This document shows, one piece after another, positions 44,984-53,533 of a stretch of DNA of 64,000 nt (the first letter of the stretch is position 1; each line of letters opens with the position of its first letter). Source of the stretch: Pseudoalteromonas sp. MM1 (GTDB lineage Bacteria > Pseudomonadota > Gammaproteobacteria > Enterobacterales > Alteromonadaceae); assembly GCF_030296835.1 (NCBI RefSeq), contig NZ_AP027922.1, positions 1,054,001 through 1,118,000 of the forward strand, read 5' to 3'. The notes under the pieces were generated by a model. It was given only the letters and a program-made list of their open reading frames with translations. It did no database searches and was not told the DNA's origin. A program made the position numbers and the translations under genes.

Positions 44984-45322
44984 AATAAGTCAGTAATTGA
45001 TAAAACGTATAATGGTGATATTACTGCTTATTAATAATAAACGCATTAAGTAGATGGCTGAATACACGAAATGAAAGAGATAAAATAGGCTGTGACGGGC
45101 AAGAAACAGCCTATTGAACGAGGGAGTAGGCCCTCTGATTGAATAAATTTTGTGTTGATAAATAAAAGCTTACCTAGCATTAATTAGCTGGAGTCTAATT
45201 AGGTCGCAAAGGTACAAAGGCGTTTATTTAAACAACACAGGTAGTTTATCTGTTTTTCTTATAGATAGAGAGTAGTAATGTAAAGGAATGTAAATAAAAT
45301 GAGTTTTTAAACTAAAGATAAT
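44984..45322. ncRNA. Intergenic double hairpin, candidate small RNA
   Basis: Between the DUF3820 start and the antiporter terminator. AATAGGCTGT (45084-45093) and ACAGCCTATT (45106-45115) form a ten-pair perfect stem. Four bases later GAGGG (45120-45124) pairs with CCCTC (45131-45135). Neither is followed by a T run, so they are not plain terminators. The rest of this gap shows nothing else. Confidence 0.35.
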
Positions 45323-45347
45323 AAAAAAGCCTTACTAAAAGTAAGGC
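45323..45347 (-). terminator. Terminator of the Kef-type antiporter gene
   Basis: On the minus strand GCCTTAC pairs with GTAAGGC (arms 45341-45347 and 45329-45335), then TTTTTT (45328-45323). It lies about 40 bases after the stop. Confidence 0.8.
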
Positions 45348-45386
45348 GTTATTATTTGGTTTTTTCTATTTTTTAATCTAAAAGTA

Positions 45387-46961
45387 CTATTTTTCGAATA
45401 GCTCTTGCTTTACGTGTTCGGCAAAACCACTACCTGCTTCTAAATAAAAGTTATAGGTAGAGTTTACGCCCATTTGTTCAAGCTCTTTTTGTTGATCAGG
45501 GTAGTTGGCGATAGCCGTTACTTGGCCGTTATAGCCTGAGGCTTGTAATTGCTCTAATGCAAAAATATTTTGCATATGCTTTGGCATAGCTAACATTACC
45601 ATTTCTACATGAGAGTGGTTAACGCGCTGCCAAAAGTCAGGATCGGTGGCATCGGCAAGGAGTACCTTTCGGTCGCGTTTAATATGCTTTTCGACCACCT
45701 CGGGTTTTATATCAATACCCGCCACTACATTAGGGTGAGTGGCATTTATAGTTTCGTAGGCACCTGTTCCTATGCGTCCCATACCGAATATAACGATTTT
45801 AGTGTCGTTTAAATTAACGGGTAGCTCTTCAGCTAAGCGGGTTTTGCTTTCAAATTTTAATAACCAACGCTCAATTTTTACATATAACTCGTTTGAGCGT
45901 TTATTCAGAGGTGATGCAATAACAAACGTAATAGATACCGCAATAGCCATTACCGCCAGCCACTCTGAGGTGATCATGCCTGTAGAGGCTGCAACAGCAC
46001 ACACAATAAGGCCAAATTCACTAAAATTAGCAAGGCTAAATGCTGTGAGTAACGAGGTGCGTGCTCTAAGCTTAAAGGTATTAGTAAATACATAATAAAG
46101 TAAGATTTTTACGGGCAGCACAAGTATAAGGATTAACGCGACAATTAATGAATTAGCTGTAAGCTCTGCGTTCAAACCAATACTTAAGAAAAAACCGACG
46201 AGTAAAATATCTTTTAGATTAAGCAGAGATTTTGAAAGCTCTCCCGCCTTTTTATGTGGCGCAAACATCATCCCCATAATGAGTGCGCCTAAATCGCCTT
46301 TTAAACCTGCAAAATCAAATGCGTTATAACCGGCTACCAATGCAAAGAAAAAACCGAATAAAGGCAGAAGTTCACCATGTTTAGAGCGGTTAAGCACTGC
46401 ATACATAAGCGGGCGTACTAAAGGAAGTGCAATAATTAAAGCAAGTGCCCACATATTTGGTACTTTGCCGGTGCTAATGGCTAAAAATATAACAGCAAAA
46501 ATATCCTGCATAACTAAAATGCCGATGGCAATTTTCCCGTGTAGGCTTGCCATTTCACCCCGCTCTTCAAGTACTTTTACGGCAAATACAGTGCTTGAAA
46601 AGCTTAGTGCAAAACCAACTAATAAGGCACTTTGCCAGCTTAAATCAACAAACATAGGTACAGCAAAAATACCTAGCAATAACATAAAACCACTAAATAA
46701 TGCACTGCTAAAAATAATGTGTAGGGTAGCGGGTGCCCATACTTGAGGCTTTATTAAGCTGTTTACTTTAAGTTTTAAGCCGATACTAAATAAAAGAAGT
46801 GTTACACCCAGTGCCGCAATGGTATCGAGTAGTTCGGTGCTTTTATAGCCAGATAAATTTAATGCAAAACCGGCGAGCAAAAAGCCAATAAGGGGAGGAA
46901 GTTTTAATTGATAAACACCAAAGCCACAAACAAATGCGGCGGCAAAATAGATTAGTTCCAT
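45387..46961 (-). CDS. Kef-type cation:proton antiporter
   Basis: A 524-residue membrane protein with about twelve helices of the Na/H exchanger type (PPLIGFLLAGFALNLSGY near the start) and a C-terminal cytoplasmic RCK/TrkA-N domain, where VIFGMGRIGTGAYE is the nucleotide-binding loop near residue 400. It probably exchanges K or Na for protons. The ATG at 46961 is the family-like start (MELIYF); the frame continues to 46976. Confidence 0.87.
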   Translation of the reverse strand: MELIYFAAAFVCGFGVYQLKLPPLIGFLLAGFALNLSGYKSTELLDTIAALGVTLLLFSIGLKLKVNSLIKPQVWAPATLHIIFSSALFSGFMLLLGIFAVPMFVDLSWQSALLVGFALSFSSTVFAVKVLEERGEMASLHGKIAIGILVMQDIFAVIFLAISTGKVPNMWALALIIALPLVRPLMYAVLNRSKHGELLPLFGFFFALVAGYNAFDFAGLKGDLGALIMGMMFAPHKKAGELSKSLLNLKDILLVGFFLSIGLNAELTANSLIVALILILVLPVKILLYYVFTNTFKLRARTSLLTAFSLANFSEFGLIVCAVAASTGMITSEWLAVMAIAVSITFVIASPLNKRSNELYVKIERWLLKFESKTRLAEELPVNLNDTKIVIFGMGRIGTGAYETINATHPNVVAGIDIKPEVVEKHIKRDRKVLLADATDPDFWQRVNHSHVEMVMLAMPKHMQNIFALEQLQASGYNGQVTAIANYPDQQKELEQMGVNSTYNFYLEAGSGFAEHVKQELFEK

Positions 46962-47227
46962 AATTCTTAATATCACTTCATTTGGGATTGCAGTGTAGCG
47001 AAAATTTTATACCATTGAAAATATAAATAGCCCTAAAAATGAGCGCGTTTAATCAATTACTTGCCCAGCTGCGTATAAAAAATGCACATTAAACACGTAT
47101 TTAATCGTAAATAGCATGTAAATAACATTTTTTCACTGACATTGGCTTTTAAATATGGTTAAGATGCTTTAACGAAGGAGTTTAAGCTTGAGCAACAAAC
47201 TGAGCCGCTCAGCTTAAGGAGATAGAT

Positions 47228-47971
47228 ATGTTTAAAAAGATTTTAGCGTCGGTAGGCATTGGCGCTGCAAAAGTAGATACAATTTTAGAAACTGAGCATC
47301 TTCAGCCAGGGCAACTTTTTAACGCTAATATCGTTATAACTGCAGGCGATGTGGCTCAAGAAATTGCTGGCCTTGATTTGTTTTTAATGACTCGCGTGAA
47401 AGTTGATGGGGAAGAAGGGGAATACTTTACTAATCATGTCATTGATCAGTGGCGTATAACCGACATAGGCACCATTGAGCCAGGCGAAGTTAAAAGCATT
47501 CCATTTGAAGCACGGCTGCACCCAGAAACGCCAATTACTGAAATTAATGCCGGATACAATCAATCTCATGTGTGGATTGAAACAGGCCTTGATATTGATT
47601 TAGCACTCGACCCAACAGATAAAGACCACTTGCATATTTACCCTAACGAAGCTGTTAAAACCTGTATGCAAGCGATGGATAAATTAGGGTTTAGCTTATT
47701 AAAAGCAGATGTTGAAAAAGGCCATTTACGTGCGCCTACTTTTCAGTCGGTATCGGGGTGTTATCAAGAGTTAGAATATAAACCTAATAGCCGCAGCTTA
47801 TTTGGTATTCAAGAAATTGAACTATCGTTTGTACCCGAAGCACACAAAACGCATGTTTTAATTGAGCTTGATAGAGCCTTTAGAGGCGACGGTTATGTTG
47901 ATTTAACCATTGAGCACGACCATGTGAATTTATCGCAGTTGTGTGACCAATTAGAGCGTTTATTTGCCTAA
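47228..47971 (+). CDS. spo0M: Spo0M-family arrestin-like protein
   Basis: A 247-residue protein matching the Spo0M family: KKILASVGIGAAKVDTILE at the N-terminus and beta-rich arrestin-like halves. In Bacillus it affects sporulation and cytoskeletal processes; in gammaproteobacteria the role is unknown. AAGGAGA lies 6 bases before the ATG. A terminator follows 20 bases after the stop. Confidence 0.88.
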   Translation: MFKKILASVGIGAAKVDTILETEHLQPGQLFNANIVITAGDVAQEIAGLDLFLMTRVKVDGEEGEYFTNHVIDQWRITDIGTIEPGEVKSIPFEARLHPETPITEINAGYNQSHVWIETGLDIDLALDPTDKDHLHIYPNEAVKTCMQAMDKLGFSLLKADVEKGHLRAPTFQSVSGCYQELEYKPNSRSLFGIQEIELSFVPEAHKTHVLIELDRAFRGDGYVDLTIEHDHVNLSQLCDQLERLFA

Positions 47972-47990
47972 GTAATACGTAGTTTAACTA

Positions 47991-48014
47991 AACCCAGCTT
48001 AGGCTGGGTTTTTT
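47991..48014 (+). terminator. Terminator of spo0M
   Basis: AACCCAGC-ttag-GCTGGGTT (47991-48010) followed by T. Confidence 0.85.
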
Positions 48015-48029
48015 ATTTTAGGATTTTAT

Positions 48030-48479
48030 ATGTCGTTTAAATGTGCGCATTTTGATGCGCTTGATACGCGTACTTTATTTACGATAATGCGCGGCCGTGT
48101 TGATGTATTCGTAGTTGAGCAAGCATGCCCTTACCCTGAGCTCGATGAAGTAGACATTAACGCAAGTACTCAGCATTTATATTCAGTTACCGATGATAGT
48201 TTATTAGCTTACGCCCGCTGCTATGAAAAAAACGAGCAGTACAGTGCAGTAGGCCGTGTACTGGTAAGTAAAAGTGAGCGAGGAAAAGGATTAGCTACTG
48301 AGCTTGTAAATACAGCCATAGCGTGTTGTAAAAAACAATGGCCAGAGCGCCAAATTTATATAGGCGCACAAACCTATTTATTAGCATTCTATCGCTCTTT
48401 TGGCTTTACAGAAGTAGGGGAGCAATACCTAGAAGATGGCATCCCTCATCAAGATATGGTGTTAAATATACAAAGCTAA
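48030..48479 (+). CDS. elaA: ElaA-family GNAT acetyltransferase
   Basis: A 149-residue GNAT protein. ElaA features include FVVEQACPYPELDEVD near residue 27, RVLVSKSERGKGLATELVNTA (acetyl-CoA loop) near 77 and FYRSFGFTEVGEQYLEDGIPHQDM at the end. Substrate unknown. Its stop codon TAA (48477-48479) is the first three bases of the short repeat copy D. Confidence 0.9.
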   Translation: MSFKCAHFDALDTRTLFTIMRGRVDVFVVEQACPYPELDEVDINASTQHLYSVTDDSLLAYARCYEKNEQYSAVGRVLVSKSERGKGLATELVNTAIACCKKQWPERQIYIGAQTYLLAFYRSFGFTEVGEQYLEDGIPHQDMVLNIQS

Positions 48480-48523
48480 TACCAGCTTGCAAAATGATTA
48501 AGTATTATTGCGGATTGGGATAA
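48477..48523. repeat. TAATACC-type repeat, minimal 47-base copy D
   Basis: TAATACCAGCTTGC (48477-48490) is a degraded left inverted repeat. AAAATGATTAAGTATTATT follows, matching the end of the element, and GCGGATTGGGATAA (48510-48523) is the degraded right repeat. The whole middle is missing. It supplies the elaA stop codon. Confidence 0.65.
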
Positions 48524-48548
48524 TTTATTACGAGTCAATTTAAGTTAT

Positions 48549-48576
48549 CAAAAAGCCCACTTAACGCGTGGGCTTT
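48549..48576 (-). terminator. Terminator of the NSS transporter gene
   Basis: AAAGCCCAC and GTGGGCTTT form a nine-pair stem with seven-base loop; on the minus strand a T run follows (rc of 48550-48553). Confidence 0.75.
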
Positions 48577-48624
48577 GCTTAATTTAGTACGTAACCTGAG
48601 CTCAGGCTAGTTAAAAATAACCTA

Positions 48625-49977
48625 TTAACTTAACACCGAATGTAAAAACACAGCACCAATAGCTACAGGGCACACAAACTTAGTGTATACAGGCCATACT
48701 TTCCAAAATAGCGAGTTGTGAACCTCTGGATTACCTTGCTGAATTGCTTTTAGTAGTGAGCCGCGGTACCAAATCCAGCCAACAAAAATACAACACATTA
48801 AGCCAAGTAATGGCTGAGCAACTTTAGTTGTCAATGTGATCACTAAACCAAATAAACTTCCTAAATTGCATACTATGGTAATGCTCACAGCGCTTATGAG
48901 CGCACCAATTAGCCATGTTGCTTGCAGGCGGCTCATTGCAAATCGCTCCACAGTATATGATACCGGTGCCTCTAACATTGAAATAGAAGAGGTAAGTGCA
49001 GCTATGCTCATTAGGGCAAAAAATGCAAAGCCAATAAACAAACCTACAAAGCCCATACCGTCAAACAGTGCTGGCAGCACCTGAAAAACCAGTGTGTCTT
49101 CAGAGAGAAGTTTGCCTGTAGAAGAAAATATTTCTACGCCTTGTGCTTGTGCAACATACATGGCAGGTATAATTAAAAGGCCCGCTACAAACGCGATAAA
49201 CACATCTATTAATGTTACGTAAGCCCCTAGTGTAACTAGGTTTTCTTTTTGACTAATGTACGAGCCATAAATAATCATCACACTGGTGCCTAAAGATAGA
49301 GAGAAAAAAGCTTGGCCGAGTGCACTTACTAGTAAATTTGCATCAAAAATAGACGAGAAATCAGGTACTAAATAGGCTTTAAGCCCTTGCATAGCACCAT
49401 CTTGAGTCATGACGTAGGCAATTAGGGCAAACAAAATACCTAAAAGAGCAGGCATCAGGCGCTTAGACCATTTTTCTATACCGTTTTCTACGCCACGACT
49501 AATAATGGCCACGGTGAGTATGATAAATATTACTGTAAAAGCAATGTTCCGTGAAAGTGACTGCTCACTTAACCACGTTGAGGCCTGGTTTGCCCCCGCT
49601 ATTGTAGTGATAGGTTCAATGGTTGCGCTTAGCATCCAGCCTGCCACAATGGCATAAAAGCTTAATATAAAGCCCGCACATAAAATTCCGCCAAACCCAA
49701 CAATAAAAGCAAAGCGTTTTTGCCACGGCTGCGTTGTTATTTTAGTTAAAGAAGACACCGCATTAGCTTGTCCATGGCGGCCAATTATAAGCTCAGCCAT
49801 AAGTGCTGGGTAAGCCAAAAAGAACGCTAATACCAAATAAGCGACTAAAAAAGCGGCACCACCATTGCTTGCTGTTTGGGTAGGAAAACCCCAAATATTA
49901 CCTAAACCTACTGCAGAGCCTGCGGCGGCCATTATAAATCCAAAGCGAGAGCTAAACTCGCCTCTAACTGCGCTCAT
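48625..49977 (-). CDS. Neurotransmitter:sodium symporter (NSS/SNF) family transporter
   Basis: A 450-residue membrane protein with about eleven helices. AAGSAVGLGNIWGFP near residue 20 is the NSS sodium/substrate-binding signature. Members couple sodium to uptake of amino acids or related compounds. The bacterial substrate is unknown. It is alone between the repeat D / elaA region and cassette 2. Confidence 0.9.
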   Translation of the reverse strand: MSAVRGEFSSRFGFIMAAAGSAVGLGNIWGFPTQTASNGGAAFLVAYLVLAFFLAYPALMAELIIGRHGQANAVSSLTKITTQPWQKRFAFIVGFGGILCAGFILSFYAIVAGWMLSATIEPITTIAGANQASTWLSEQSLSRNIAFTVIFIILTVAIISRGVENGIEKWSKRLMPALLGILFALIAYVMTQDGAMQGLKAYLVPDFSSIFDANLLVSALGQAFFSLSLGTSVMIIYGSYISQKENLVTLGAYVTLIDVFIAFVAGLLIIPAMYVAQAQGVEIFSSTGKLLSEDTLVFQVLPALFDGMGFVGLFIGFAFFALMSIAALTSSISMLEAPVSYTVERFAMSRLQATWLIGALISAVSITIVCNLGSLFGLVITLTTKVAQPLLGLMCCIFVGWIWYRGSLLKAIQQGNPEVHNSLFWKVWPVYTKFVCPVAIGAVFLHSVLS

Positions 49978-50182
49978 ATTATTGTACTTCTCTATTTTTT
50001 GACGGCGCTGACAATCTACTGGAATTGCAAATAAATAAAAAGTAATTATTTGTCCAATTGTGACATTAATTATCGTCTGGTGTGTCTATTACGCTATGCA
50101 TTTAATTAATGTTATCAACAGGTTTAGAATAAGGAGTTGATTTTGTGTAATAAATGTTAACTACAGTTGTGTAAATAATAGT

Positions 50183-51475
50183 TTACGAATCATGATGCTG
50201 ACCAATTTTAAGGGTAAAACAGGCCCCTTTAAGCTGCGCACTTTTACTAACGCTTACACTGCCATGATGCCAATCTGCCACTTTAGCCACAATTGCTAGG
50301 CCTAAGCCATAACTTTTATCAGCACGGTTACGATGGCTTTCCTCTCTAAAGAATGGGCTAAAAACGTTATTAAAATTCTCTGGTGCGATGCCTGGGCCAT
50401 CATCTTCAACTGTAATATATAAATACTGTTCATCTCGCTTTGCACTGACATAAATAGTGTCTTTTGCAAAGTCGCAGGCATTGCCAATTAAGTTGCTAAT
50501 AGCCCTGGCAAGCCAATGTAAATCCGCAAAAATCACCTCGTCACTACTGTTTAGTTGTATTTTAAGGTGGCTGGTTTCAATCTTAGGCGAAAGCTGGGTG
50601 AGTAAATCCTCAAGATAGTGCGATAAATTAGTTTGCGAATACGTGAGCTGATTGGCGTTTTGCTCAAGCGTTGCAAAGGCTAAATAGCTTTTAAGCATCG
50701 ACTCCATATGATCGAGGTCGTTTTCCATACGCACAAGGTATTGCTTAATTCGGGGAATGTCTTGGCTGTCGAGCGCAGCATCTAAACCAAAGCGTAAACA
50801 GGCAATAGGGGTTCTAATATCATGAGATAAGCTCGATGCCATTAACTTGTTTTCCGCGACGAGCTTTTCTATTTGGCTGGCCATGCGGTTAAATGTAAGC
50901 TCAACGTCTTTTATATAAGTAAAGTGAGAGACTTTTATTCTCGCTTGTATATCACCTGCGGCAAATTTTTTGGCCGCATCGTTTAATACTGTTAAGCGTT
51001 TGGCAAGTGGGGCAATAATAAAGCCCATAAAAATGCAGAGCCCTGCATAAAACAACAAGGTTAAAATAATATCGTTGCGCTGATCTGTCTCAAACCCTTT
51101 ATCTAGGCGCATGGATAGGTGATAAGGCGATAGTACTTCGCTACTGTAGAGCATATAAAAACCTTGCTGATCTTCTAAAATAAGGCCGCTTTGGGTATGC
51201 ATTTGTAGTATTAAAGACGGCGGCAGGGCAAGGGATTCATTGTTTTTGTAATCAAGCTTTATATTAAAGTCGTTTGCTAATTGCTTTACATAAGCGCCGC
51301 GCTCAGAGGTCGCTACATTACTCAAATGTTTACTAAAGCCGTTGATCATTTGACTTTGTAGGCTAAATTCATCATGCGGTGTTTGAGTTTGTTGGCTAAA
51401 TGCATCGATTAGCCAGCCCAATACAACAATAGAAAGCAGTGCACTACCGAGTAGTGAAATATAAAATTTCTTCAT
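50183..51475 (-). CDS. RstB-like sensor histidine kinase, cassette 2
   Basis: A 430-residue kinase. Two helices (about 5-25 and 137-158) flank a periplasmic sensor of about 110 residues. HAMP region LAKRLTVLNDAAKKFAAGDIQARI, H box ASSLSHDIRTPIACLRFG (His near 218), then N box AISNLIGNACDFAK, EDDGPGI, SYGLGLAIV. It is the paralogue of the 43201-44448 kinase but diverged clearly in the sensor. It ends the cassette 2 operon; no terminator was seen directly after it. Confidence 0.92.
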   Translation of the reverse strand: MKKFYISLLGSALLSIVVLGWLIDAFSQQTQTPHDEFSLQSQMINGFSKHLSNVATSERGAYVKQLANDFNIKLDYKNNESLALPPSLILQMHTQSGLILEDQQGFYMLYSSEVLSPYHLSMRLDKGFETDQRNDIILTLLFYAGLCIFMGFIIAPLAKRLTVLNDAAKKFAAGDIQARIKVSHFTYIKDVELTFNRMASQIEKLVAENKLMASSLSHDIRTPIACLRFGLDAALDSQDIPRIKQYLVRMENDLDHMESMLKSYLAFATLEQNANQLTYSQTNLSHYLEDLLTQLSPKIETSHLKIQLNSSDEVIFADLHWLARAISNLIGNACDFAKDTIYVSAKRDEQYLYITVEDDGPGIAPENFNNVFSPFFREESHRNRADKSYGLGLAIVAKVADWHHGSVSVSKSAQLKGACFTLKIGQHHDS

Positions 51476-51489
51476 TTAAACCGCCACGG

Positions 51490-52200
51490 TTACTGTTCCC
51501 ACGCGGTGGCAACAAGTAAATAACCGCGCCCCCATATTGTTTTTATTTTTTCTGGGCTTTGGGGATCATCATGAAATTTTTTGCGAAGCGCAGATATTAG
51601 TACATCAACACTCCTATCAAGGCCATCGTATTCACGCCCTTTTGTTGCTTTAAACACAGCATCACGCGAGATTACTTGGCCTGCATTACTCGCTAAGTAG
51701 TGCAATAGCAGGTACTCAGCACTAGAAATAGCAATATCTTGATTATTAAGCGTAACACTGCGGGATTGAGTATCAATACTGAGTGCCCCTACAGTAATTA
51801 CACTCTCGTTGGTGGCTACTTTAGTTGGTTCGCTAGTAAGACGCAGCGCTGCTTTTATCCGGGCAAGTAATGCGCGAGGACGCACTGGTTTCATGATGTA
51901 GTCACTCGCACCTACCTCTAAACCAATTACTTCATCCATTTCATCATCGCGGGCGGTCAGCATAATAATGGGCGCGGTGTAAAAGCTACGTAGCTCTCTG
52001 CACACACTTATACCGTCTTGGCCTGGCAGCATAATATCGAGCAGCACAATGTTAGGGTTTAAGTTTTTTACCTGGCTTATTACTTCATCGCCACGGTGGC
52101 AAACATGGGTGGTATAGCCTTGCTCAGTTAAGTACTCGCCAACCCATTGGGCTAAAGAGGTGTCATCTTCAACTAATAAAATAGTGCCGTAATTATCCAT
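51490..52200 (-). CDS. RstA-like response regulator, cassette 2
   Basis: A 236-residue OmpR/PhoB regulator. Phospho-acceptor Asp near 55 (LLDIMLPGQDGI), Lys in IMKPVRPRALL, wing helix EYDGLDRSVDVLISALRKKF and ending ...IKTIWGRGYLLVATAWE. It is the paralogue of the first cassette regulator. It starts 16 bases after the DUF3019 stop and is followed 14 bases later by the kinase. Confidence 0.93.
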   Translation of the reverse strand: MDNYGTILLVEDDTSLAQWVGEYLTEQGYTTHVCHRGDEVISQVKNLNPNIVLLDIMLPGQDGISVCRELRSFYTAPIIMLTARDDEMDEVIGLEVGASDYIMKPVRPRALLARIKAALRLTSEPTKVATNESVITVGALSIDTQSRSVTLNNQDIAISSAEYLLLHYLASNAGQVISRDAVFKATKGREYDGLDRSVDVLISALRKKFHDDPQSPEKIKTIWGRGYLLVATAWEQ

Positions 52201-52216
52201 ATAACTTCCTTAGTGA

Positions 52217-52600
52217 TCAGAACAAGCGCCAGCGGCGTTTTTTTTGTCTATTTTGATAAACCCACTGTAGTTTTATCTCTGTAGTTGCAATAACTTGGGC
52301 TGTATTACTATCAAACAGTTCAAAAGAAATACTTTGCTGAGAGTCGAAAGTGTATTCGAATACACCTTGTTGCTGTTTTAACCAACATTGCATTATATAT
52401 TTCGATGTTGCATCTCTTAGGCAGTAGTTACCAATAATGGGTTGCTTCCAGCTAAGCGTAACATCAGCGTAGCAATTGCGGCCTTCACGCAGTGCAACAC
52501 ACGTGTCGGGAAGCGCAATTAAAGGGGCTGTTTTATCTGTTGCTTTAGCAGATGAAATAGCAGGGAAGATCAATAATAAACAGATCCATCTAAAATACAT
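52217..52600 (-). CDS. DUF3019 small exported protein, cassette 2
   Basis: A 127-residue exported protein with a signal peptide to about residue 18. Cys at 34, 43, 60 and 72 match the first DUF3019 in order and near spacing. A basic tail (RQKKRRWRLF) is shared in character with the first one. Its start overlaps the end of the MipA/OmpV gene by 11 bases, so the two are translationally coupled. Confidence 0.85.
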   Translation of the reverse strand: MYFRWICLLLIFPAISSAKATDKTAPLIALPDTCVALREGRNCYADVTLSWKQPIIGNYCLRDATSKYIMQCWLKQQQGVFEYTFDSQQSISFELFDSNTAQVIATTEIKLQWVYQNRQKKRRWRLF

Positions 52601-53447
52601 AACGTAGGCCTACCTTGGCTTTATGTTGATACCCTTGAGAAATAATGGGGCTGTCGTCTATTTCTTTTGAAAACCACGTTGTTAACCAGCCAGACAAAAA
52701 CACCCAATCTTGAGAAATAGGGTACTCAGCATGAAACTCAAACATAATACTGGTACTGCCATTAGGGGTGTAAATAGGGCGATTAGCGGTGGCTTCGTCT
52801 GCATCTATACCAAAGTAATAGTCAGTAAAACTGCCCGAATAAGCGCTAATACCCACCCCAGATCTAAACTCCCAATTACGCCATGGCAAAATATGGCTAA
52901 AAAAGGTGTTAAACACCCAGCCATTATGTGTACCTGTAATATCATGTAAAAATTCAAACGAAATTTGCGAGTTTTCAAAGCGGCGCGTTAATCTAAGCCC
53001 AGCGTCAAAATCGTAATTGCGTGATTTTATACCTGCAAGTTCTTCTATTACACCGTGGTTGTAAAAGCCTAAGCCTTTTTCATCAAAGCCAGCTTGTATA
53101 TTGGTGCCTAATATATCCAATCCCCAATCAAATTTATCTATAAGGCTGTAACCCACAACTAAGCCGCCGCTTAATTGGTTATGATCAAAGTCGAGATAAA
53201 AGTTTTCGTAGGAAATGGCTAAGCTTAAATCGAGTTCAACGCCATCGTCGTATGAATCAAGGCCAATTAGGTAAGAGTCTTCTATATAATAACCAGCCCC
53301 AGCGCTCCAGTCCCAAGCAAAGCCTTGGGTAGGCTCTAGCGTATTATCAGCATAGTATCGATTGCTTGCCAGGCTTTGAAAGCTCAAAAAACTGGCGCAA
53401 AGCAATACGCTATTAATAAAAGTATGCTGTAAGAAAGCGTTTTTCAT
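52590..53447 (-). CDS. MipA/OmpV-family outer-membrane protein, cassette 2
   Basis: A 285-residue protein with a signal peptide (residues 1-27, FLSFQSLA) and a beta-barrel region (FAWDWSAGAGYYIEDSYLIG, FYFGIDADEATANRP) ending in KVGLRYVF with terminal Phe. It is the paralogue of 41225-42088. It is the first gene of cassette 2 and is translationally coupled to DUF3019. GGG lies 3 bases before its ATG, a weak site. Confidence 0.88.
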   Translation of the reverse strand: MKNAFLQHTFINSVLLCASFLSFQSLASNRYYADNTLEPTQGFAWDWSAGAGYYIEDSYLIGLDSYDDGVELDLSLAISYENFYLDFDHNQLSGGLVVGYSLIDKFDWGLDILGTNIQAGFDEKGLGFYNHGVIEELAGIKSRNYDFDAGLRLTRRFENSQISFEFLHDITGTHNGWVFNTFFSHILPWRNWEFRSGVGISAYSGSFTDYYFGIDADEATANRPIYTPNGSTSIMFEFHAEYPISQDWVFLSGWLTTWFSKEIDDSPIISQGYQHKAKVGLRYVF

Positions 53448-53510
53448 CCCTGGGGACCTAATTATTATGTGTTATTAAGCGTAGTATATTGGTAAGTGAA
53501 TCCTTGAAAC

Positions 53511-53524
53511 TGTAAAAAAATGTA
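53511..53524 (-). promoter_or_regulatory. RstA-box-like site before cassette 2
   Basis: Read on the minus strand TACATTTTTTTACA matches the RstA box TACATnTnGTTACA at 11 of 12 fixed positions. TACA recurs at an exact ten-base step (TACATTTTTT, TACAGTTTCA). It lies 63 bases before the mipA start at 53447, close to the distance seen in cassette 1. Confidence 0.5.
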
Positions 53525-53533
53525 GTTTTTAAG

